From the NCBI GenBank assembly GCA_023423535.1, contig JAFAFL010000106.1, positions 1-64,000 on the forward strand: a stretch of DNA of 64,000 nucleotides, in the 5' to 3' direction. A model generated the notes under the pieces. That model worked only from the letters and a program-made list of their open reading frames with translations, was not told the origin of the DNA and did no database searches. Position 1 is the first letter of the stretch. Every line of letters begins with the position of its first letter. A program made the translations under genes and the position numbers. Source of the DNA: Pseudomonadota bacterium. GTDB taxonomy: Bacteria > Myxococcota > Myxococcia > Myxococcales > Myxococcaceae. Below are positions 59,201-64,000 of this stretch, one piece after another.

Positions 59201-61079
59201 CGGCTTCCAGCCGACGGTGCAGGACGAGGCGGGCCAGCAGTTCACCGACACGCGCGACATCCACTACTCGGAGCTGCAGCAGCACTACTCGCTCATCGGC
59301 AACTGCCGCGAGATCGACCCGCTGAAGTTCAAGCCGGCGAACTGGGACGAGTCGAAGATGGGCGTGTGGCACCCGCTGCTCGACGGCCTCATCGTCGAGG
59401 TGGGCGGCAAGTACACGCGCTGCAGCCAGCAGCCGGTGGACTACGTGTTCTGGGATCAGCTCCGCAACCCGACTGCGTCGGAGACGGGCAACACGCTGGG
59501 CGGGCCGTCGGTGGACAAGACCGGCCGCGTGCGCTTCCCCTACGGCTTCGCCACCGACCGGTGGGCGGACCTCGGGAACGTGGCGGTGTACCGCGGTGAC
59601 AACGGCGCGGACCCGTACGAGCTCTTCGACTTCTACATGTCGCAGATGGAGGTGAACCACATCTTCGACAACTACCGGCGCAACCGTCACACCTTCACCG
59701 TGCGCGGCGCTTCCGGCCGGACGATGGCGCGCTACAACGAGAAGCTGCGCGACGCGGCGAAGGGCCTCGGGCTGATGGCGACCATCTACCGGGACTTCGC
59801 GTACGACGCGGGCTACGACTTCGACACGCTGTGGCCGGTCATCTCGCGCGACTTCTTCGGGCCGAACATCATCGCCTCCGGCATCGGCTTCGACTTCTTC
59901 GCGCGGCAGATGGTGCGCCCGCAGTCCGGTCCGCACTACCTCGCGCCGTCGCCGACGGGTGAGAACGGGGCGCCGGTGCTGCGCTCCACCGCGGACTCGC
60001 TGCTGTCGAACCCGGGCACCATCCGGGTGAACGTGCCCAACGGCGCCACCGGTCAGTTCCGGAACGTCAACGCGGGCGGCCGTCTGCTCGAGAACCAGCT
60101 CGCCTCGGACAAGGGCGAGTACGACGCCGAGTACACGATCAACGCGGGCAGCTATTACGACAAGGCGTTCATGTCGATGCTGATGACCGAGTCGGTGGAC
60201 AACTTCATCTCCGACTCGCGGCGTGACTTCCTCGACTCGCGCTACCGCGCGGTGTCGATGGCGGACCTCTTCCCGGACGGCTACCGCCGCTGGCTGGCGA
60301 ACAACCTCACCGGTGACGAGTTCCTCAAGGGCGCGCGCATCGAGGCCACCGCCCAGGGCGCTCCGCTGGTGGACGCGCAGCTCTTCCCGCAGCGCGGGCT
60401 CGGCTGGCCGTCGTGGTGGAAGGAGACCCCGGAGGTCTGCTTCCCGTCGGAGACGAACATCCGGTGTGACGCCACCGCGGCGAACAGCATCCCCGTCGAG
60501 TCGCAGGTCGGCTGGGAGCAGCAGAAGTTCCTCATCGCCTGGACGCTGATGTACCTGCCGGAGAACCAGATGCAGACCTGGCTCAACCAGATGAACATCT
60601 GGGAGCTGGGCGCGGACACCGACCCGGGCTTCCCCAACCGGATCGAGCTGCACCTGCCCAACGGCAAGACCTACATCGCGCGCACGTTCGGCAAGGAGAC
60701 CCTCTTCGGGCAGACCGTGCAGAAGGGCATCTCGGCGCGGATCCTCGAGTACGCCAACGGCCTGCTGCGCCGCGCGTACGTGACGACCAACGGCCCGGAC
60801 CTCGACAACGACGGTCAGCCGGACTGGTTCATCCCGGTGATGGGCCCCAACGGCCAGCCGCAGGTCCGCTACGATCCGTCGGTGCAGTGGGTCGACGGCG
60901 AGGGCTTCATCCAGCCCACCCCGCGGCCGACGTGCAATCCGACGAACAGCACCGGCTGCACCTGCTCGTCGAACAAGGCGTGCGTGGACCTGTCGAAGTA
61001 CGACCAGGTGCCCACGTTCATGCGGCAGGCGATGGCCGACTACGGCATGGCCGACCCGACGATGAAGGGCGTGTACTAG
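56250..61079 (+). CDS. Large metzincin-type zinc metalloprotease lipoprotein
   Basis: The protein has 1609 residues. A lipoprotein-like signal ends at Cys 23 (AVAC). The catalytic motif HELGHSIGLRH occupies 851-861, with three His ligands and a Gly in metzincin spacing HExxHxxGxxH, and a Met-turn-like QSSSMEYP downstream. Its size and the DxDxDGxxD-type repeats (DPNRDVDGNGTADE) fit the DUF5117-type zinc-dependent metalloproteases. A Cys-rich C-terminus (CTCSSNKAC) follows. It should digest proteins at the outer surface. It is cotranscribed with the porin-like gene, and a terminator follows it. Confidence 0.85.
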   Translation: MNMRQHPRPLAALFAAALFAVACAEEQPPIDRVQPNYFDKSFFVGQNLLDTQDDPEFYAQGTLVDVGYGAAQDGLFTSTYAQPLNRVKWSITEDMLIARLAYERIRGSDGKGAGKATNDGIVVAAYRILKHFDVQRSYNPATGERYNVVEENSVDRPWFERQYMRVDWSRNMNTDNYEFDTLSQLGIYGGVSYEPLSYYVNDPSHEDAPVFVPDQGYLDITTKAFARPQLIDISSFGWGLSVVPACWFDADFMGGPGPSAMCSPVELTIRHSFHKVPQSDYEPMNWDGHRFQAFGAFYTERKGYARNYGMTDTQWHRFINRYDIWERHHYYDDPAAMKDPVACYTPATTPAGEDPNRDVDGNGTADECESAGKGSRCDTFSQKCTLPYRERTPKPVVTYYSNGSHADYYEPSEESVHEWDVALRSAVMTARYAECVKVGEENCRQKWPVYYGQQDENHDALLLAREVDSCRRGKAYQGRDCNALADALGTERGYTRGVIELAKLEEMMVLCHSPVQADDHPSCAPTSQRLRENITARMCKEARAEGIDKALITECGNALNVRKGDLRFHAVNVIETPQTPSPWGIMVDAVDPLTGRTVSGSANVWSHVNDSWSQGIVDTARYIKGELSTSDVTEGTYVQDWAAAADAASRNGAAPQLSKAEISDRIRQFAKGHISAEGAGGNANGGAKLEKVEELSPQLKKTLRDVRRQLNGIRADAYAPSVSQPLYQQRRERALGSKTEAALVTPMMQARAGTSVLTDISSIMQFASPMRGASPHIQRDFERRREMGYADRGACVLHEAPAPFAMADLSDLLEAKFGAFNPADPKDTQLARAEKMRRYLAHKAHYAVMTHELGHSIGLRHNFVSSSDAWNYRPQYWQLRTDNGENSTPCTDVSPDGSCVGPRYLDPVNDNEKKNVITMFMQSSSMEYPGEAMQEFLGTGAYDFAATRMFYGDVAPVFFDSSFNVGQPASLGPLDKMDGFGGILGFQPTVQDEAGQQFTDTRDIHYSELQQHYSLIGNCREIDPLKFKPANWDESKMGVWHPLLDGLIVEVGGKYTRCSQQPVDYVFWDQLRNPTASETGNTLGGPSVDKTGRVRFPYGFATDRWADLGNVAVYRGDNGADPYELFDFYMSQMEVNHIFDNYRRNRHTFTVRGASGRTMARYNEKLRDAAKGLGLMATIYRDFAYDAGYDFDTLWPVISRDFFGPNIIASGIGFDFFARQMVRPQSGPHYLAPSPTGENGAPVLRSTADSLLSNPGTIRVNVPNGATGQFRNVNAGGRLLENQLASDKGEYDAEYTINAGSYYDKAFMSMLMTESVDNFISDSRRDFLDSRYRAVSMADLFPDGYRRWLANNLTGDEFLKGARIEATAQGAPLVDAQLFPQRGLGWPSWWKETPEVCFPSETNIRCDATAANSIPVESQVGWEQQKFLIAWTLMYLPENQMQTWLNQMNIWELGADTDPGFPNRIELHLPNGKTYIARTFGKETLFGQTVQKGISARILEYANGLLRRAYVTTNGPDLDNDGQPDWFIPVMGPNGQPQVRYDPSVQWVDGEGFIQPTPRPTCNPTNSTGCTCSSNKACVDLSKYDQVPTFMRQAMADYGMADPTMKGVY

Positions 61080-61105
61080 CCCCTTCGTGAGCTGAAGCAG
61101 CGCGG

Positions 61106-61144
61106 CCCCTCTTCCACTCCGGTGGAAGGGGGGCTTCGCTTTTG
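61106..61144 (+). terminator. Rho-independent terminator after the metalloprotease gene
   Basis: GCCCCTCTTCCAC and GTGGAAGGGGGGC pair as a 13-bp stem (one G-U) around a TCCG loop, followed by TTCGCTTTT. The stem is strong and the T run short, as is usual in GC-rich genomes. It lies 27 bp after the metalloprotease stop. Confidence 0.7.
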
Positions 61145-61188
61145 CGGGCCCTCTGCGGCCTGCGGGTGCCTGCGCGGCCGCCGGCGCT

Positions 61189-61416
61189 TCAGCGCTCTTT
61201 CAGCGCCCGGTCGATCCGCTGCTCGATGGCGCGGCGCAGGCGCCGGCCCTCGGCGATCTTCTCCGCGATCTCGCGGCGCAGGGCGGCCACCCGTTCGTCG
61301 GCCTCGCTGCGGCGCGCCGTCTGACGCGCGGACTGCTGCCTGGGTGCCTCGATGCGCCCGGTCTGCTCGCCGCTGCGCTTGCGCGCCGTGTTGCCACTCG
61401 CCTTCCCCTTCGCCAT
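61189..61416 (-). CDS. Small basic coiled-coil protein
   Basis: The protein has 75 residues. GGAGGGTGGG directly before the ATG at 61416 favours this start over the one 12 bp upstream. The first 40 residues are Lys/Arg/Ser/Gln-rich and disordered; the last 35 form a charged helix (EADERVAALRREIAEKIAEGRRLRRAIEQRI) that could be a coiled coil. No family recognised. Confidence 0.45.
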   Translation of the reverse strand: MAKGKASGNTARKRSGEQTGRIEAPRQQSARQTARRSEADERVAALRREIAEKIAEGRRLRRAIEQRIDRALKER

Positions 61417-61559
61417 CCCACCCTCCAAGGTTGTGCCTGTCGGAAGGTGGATCCGCGCTCTCGCGGATGCACGCTGGCCTGCCTGGCTGCTCTGTCCCGT
61501 CCGCCACCCCGAAGAGCCCGGTGGTGCGCGCGCCGCCCCACCGTTAACGTGAAAGCGTC

Positions 61560-62027
61560 ATGTTCCAGCTGAAGTCGGAGAAAGAGCTCCTCGCCGCGTT
61601 CCGCACCCGCGACCGCAAGCACGTGGAGCCGCCACCGGGCCTGCAGTACCCGCTGTTCGTCCGCAACTACCTCTCGTGGGTGGACCCCACCGGCGTGCGC
61701 GCGTTCATCGTCTTCGCCGGCCCGGACGAGTCGCATCCCACCGGCATCGCCTTCCGCCGCGACCAGACCGGTGAGGGCGGCGGAAGCGGCCTGTGCGAGT
61801 GGTGCCACAGCAGCGGCAGCTCGGACGAGATCGGCCTGCTGACCACGGACGTATCCGGGCACAAGCGGGTGGGCGTGTACCTCTGCCGCGACCTGCGCTG
61901 CGAGGCGAAGATCCAGGACGCCGCGGACAGGTCCGGCCGCAACCCCATCCCGCCGACGCGCGAGGCCCTCCTGCGGATGAGCCGCTTCGCGGAGAACGCG
62001 CTGGGCATCAAGCAGACGAACCGATAG
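61560..62027 (+). CDS. FusB/FBP-type zinc protein
   Basis: The protein has 155 residues. It has the FBP C-terminal treble-clef zinc finger: Cys 79 and 82 in LCEWCHSSGS and Cys 109 and 113 in YLCRDLRC, with the family segment FAGPDESHPTGIAF before it and LRMSRFAENAL near the end. FusB-type proteins bind elongation factor G and protect it from fusidic acid; related uncharacterised proteins are common in soil bacteria. The GH31 gene starts 62 bp later. Confidence 0.8.
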   Translation: MFQLKSEKELLAAFRTRDRKHVEPPPGLQYPLFVRNYLSWVDPTGVRAFIVFAGPDESHPTGIAFRRDQTGEGGGSGLCEWCHSSGSSDEIGLLTTDVSGHKRVGVYLCRDLRCEAKIQDAADRSGRNPIPPTREALLRMSRFAENALGIKQTNR

Positions 62028-62089
62028 CCGAACGACGGTGAGCCGCCGCAGCCGTTGGCGCGGGCGCGGCAGTGCGCCAGCGTCTGCGC

Positions 62090-64000
62090 ATGCCCCTCCT
62101 CTCCTCGTCGTGGCGCCGGATGGAGGCCGACGAGCGCCGCCTCTCGCTCGAGGTCTCGGAGCACCAGCTCGTCGAGGTCAGCGCCCCCACCGAAGGCGTG
62201 CTGAGGGTGCGCCACCTGACCTGCGCGCGGCTGTCCACGCACGGGACCGGAACGCTGCCGCCGAAGCGGTCGTTCGCCGTCAACGGCGGGCTCGGAGAGG
62301 GTCTGCCGATCTCCGTCTCGCGCGTGGGCGCCGACCGCATCCGGGTGGAGGCAGAGGGCGCGTCACTGGAGCTGTGGCGGGACGGCTCTACCGGAGACCT
62401 GCGCTGGATCTTCGGCGAGGACCGCGCGGAGTGTCTGTGCCTGCGCGGCGAGGCAGACGTGGGCTACCCGCAGCCGCGCTACAGCTCGGAGCTCATCCTG
62501 CGCGCGCCGGAGGGCGAGGCGTACCTCGGCTTCGGCGAGAAGACCGGCCCGCTGGACAAGCGCGGGATGCGCTTCACCTTCTGGAACACCGACGTCCTTC
62601 CCCACGGGCCGGACACCGACCCGCTCTACGCGTCGTTTCCCTTCTCTCTCGCGCTGGGCCGGGGCGACGCGTGGGGGCTCTTCGTGGACGAGTCCGCGCG
62701 CTCGGAGGTGGACGTGGCGCAGGCGTGCGAGGACCGCGTGCGCTGGCGCGTGCAGGGGCCGGAGGTGGACGTCTATCTCATCGCCGGGCCCACGCCGCTG
62801 GAGGTCATCGCGCGTGCGTCGAGGCTCACCGGCCGCCCACAGCTGCCGCCCTTGTGGAGCCTCGGGCTGCACCAGTCGCGCTGGGGCTACGAGGGCCGCG
62901 AGGAGGTGCTCTCGATCATCGACGCCTACCGCGCGCACGAACTGCCGCTGGACTGCGTGCACCTCGACATCGATCACCCGCTGGGGCTCCGGCCACTGAG
63001 CTGGGACACGTCGCGCTTTGGAGAACCGGAAGACCTCGTCGCCGCCGCCGCCGAGCGCGGGGTGAAGCTGGTGACGATCGTGGATCCGGCCATACCGCTG
63101 GTGCCCGGTGAGGCGCTCTTCGAAGAGGCGCGCGAGGGCAACCACCTCGTGCGCGACGACCGCGGCGAGGTGCTGGTGGGCGAGGTCTGGCCGTCCCGCT
63201 GCGTGTGGCCCGACTTCACGCGGGACGAGGTGCGCGCGTTCTGGTGCGAGAGGCACGCGCCGCTGCTCGAGGCGGGGATCGCCGGCATCTGGAACGACAT
63301 GAACGAGCCTTCATGTTTCGCGGTGCATGGCGGCGAACGCATTGGTCCGCCACCGGGCGTGAAGCGCAGCCTGCCGCGAGAGCCGGAGGGCAAGACGCTG
63401 CCGGACGACGCTCGTCACGGCACGAGGCGACACCTGGAGGTGCACAACGCCTACGCGTCGGGGATGGCGGAGGCCGCCCACGCTGCGCTGCGGAAGTTCC
63501 GTCCGGAGAAGCGGCCGTTCGTGCTGACCCGCGCCGGCTTCAGCGGGATCGCGCGACACGCGGCGATGTGGACGGGCGACAACTCGAGCCACTGGGAGCA
63601 CCTCGAGCTGTCCCTGACGATGCTGCAGGGGCTCGGGCTGAGCGGGATGCCGTTCTGCGGCGCGGACGTGCCGGGCTTCCTCGGCGTCGCGAGCGGCGAG
63701 CTGATGGTGCGCTGGTTCCAGGCCGGCAGCTTCTATCCCTTCCTGCGCAACCACTCCGCGCGAGGCACGCCGCCGAAGGAGCCGTGGCGGTTCGGGGAGC
63801 GCTTCCTCGGGCCGGCACGCGAGGCGCTGCTGCGGCGCTACCGGCTCTTGCCGGAGCTCTATTCGCGGATGGAGGAGGCCTCGCGGACGGGCGCGCCGGT
63901 GATGCGGCCGCTCTCGCTCCATTGGCCCGAGGATCGCGAGGCGCTGTGGGCGAAGGACTCGTTCCTCTTCGGCGATGCGCTGCTCGTCGCGCCGGTGGTG
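62090..64000 (+). CDS. GH31 family alpha-glucosidase (3' end outside window)
   Basis: The frame is open for 637 codons and is cut by the window edge. ATG 62090 is used; a GTG at 62072 is an alternative and neither has a good ribosome-binding site. GH31 landmarks are GFGEKTGPLDKRG, HQSRWGY, the nucleophile Asp 403 in WNDMNEP, and the acid/base Asp 497 in WTGDNSSHWEHL, followed by PFCGADV and the RNHSARG loop. It hydrolyses terminal alpha-glucosides with retention. No signal peptide is visible. Confidence 0.93.
   Translation, partial: MPLLSSSWRRMEADERRLSLEVSEHQLVEVSAPTEGVLRVRHLTCARLSTHGTGTLPPKRSFAVNGGLGEGLPISVSRVGADRIRVEAEGASLELWRDGSTGDLRWIFGEDRAECLCLRGEADVGYPQPRYSSELILRAPEGEAYLGFGEKTGPLDKRGMRFTFWNTDVLPHGPDTDPLYASFPFSLALGRGDAWGLFVDESARSEVDVAQACEDRVRWRVQGPEVDVYLIAGPTPLEVIARASRLTGRPQLPPLWSLGLHQSRWGYEGREEVLSIIDAYRAHELPLDCVHLDIDHPLGLRPLSWDTSRFGEPEDLVAAAAERGVKLVTIVDPAIPLVPGEALFEEAREGNHLVRDDRGEVLVGEVWPSRCVWPDFTRDEVRAFWCERHAPLLEAGIAGIWNDMNEPSCFAVHGGERIGPPPGVKRSLPREPEGKTLPDDARHGTRRHLEVHNAYASGMAEAAHAALRKFRPEKRPFVLTRAGFSGIARHAAMWTGDNSSHWEHLELSLTMLQGLGLSGMPFCGADVPGFLGVASGELMVRWFQAGSFYPFLRNHSARGTPPKEPWRFGERFLGPAREALLRRYRLLPELYSRMEEASRTGAPVMRPLSLHWPEDREALWAKDSFLFGDALLVAPVV

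Noticed and set aside
56091..60653. 1520-codon minus-strand open frame
   Set aside because: It is the antisense shadow of the metalloprotease, whose motifs and codon bias are clear; the translation is Arg/His/Val-rich with no domain.

Overview
This is a very GC-rich chromosomal segment, about 70% G+C by eye with strong G/C bias at third codon positions. It most likely comes from a myxobacterium (Myxococcota). The evidence is several secreted proteins ending in a Cys/Gly patch, one hydrophobic helix and an Arg cluster (the MYXO-CTERM sorting pattern), many lipoproteins, a DUF1592/DUF1552 gene pair, a Ser/Thr protein kinase fused to a regulatory domain, and long Ig-like repeat proteins. I saw no tRNA, rRNA, insertion sequence, prophage or CRISPR array.

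Layout. 1-8.2 kb: the end of a glycine-rich protein, a MYXO-CTERM metallopeptidase-like protein, a cytochrome c/copper monooxygenase fusion lipoprotein, an LpqC-type esterase, a collagen-like lipoprotein and a Cys-cluster protein. 8.2-19.4 kb: a CAP-domain surface protein, a voltage-gated K+ channel, the DUF1552 and DUF1592 genes overlapping by 4 bp, a degraded flavoprotein reductase remnant, and a YgiQ radical SAM enzyme. 19.4-26.9 kb: a TPR protein, a 458-bp gene-free stretch with 22-bp repeats, a large propeller lipoprotein, cardiolipin synthase, a VWA lipoprotein and a GDPD-like protein. 26.9-27.5 kb: a thioredoxin-fold lipoprotein whose reading frame crosses an in-frame TGA at the redox site (UGYC), followed at once by a hairpin placed like a bacterial SECIS. 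27.5-38 kb: HtrA-type protease, DoxX with a divergent LysR regulator, a BI-1 membrane protein, glnS, a sensor kinase, a MATE exporter and a kinase fused to a cyclic-nucleotide-binding domain. 38-47.7 kb: a minus-strand operon of a YfhO-like membrane protein, a small membrane protein and a 2266-residue ORF made of two tandem paralogues joined without a stop. 47.7-54.5 kb: an HlyD-like adaptor, MarR and a divergent dehalogenase-like hydrolase sharing a dyad operator, thiI, a toxin-antitoxin-like pair and a hemerythrin protein. 54.5-64 kb: a PHA-system protein, a porin-like protein plus a 1609-residue metalloprotease behind a sigma-54 type promoter, a FusB/FBP-type zinc protein, and the start of a GH31 alpha-glucosidase cut by the window end.

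Common themes are envelope and surface proteins, secreted metalloproteases and redox proteins. The strongest discovery candidate is the selenoprotein at 26906-27487. Its UGA, flanking coding frame and SECIS-like stem are all visible directly, but the selA/B/C/D machinery lies outside this window and needs to be confirmed in the genome.
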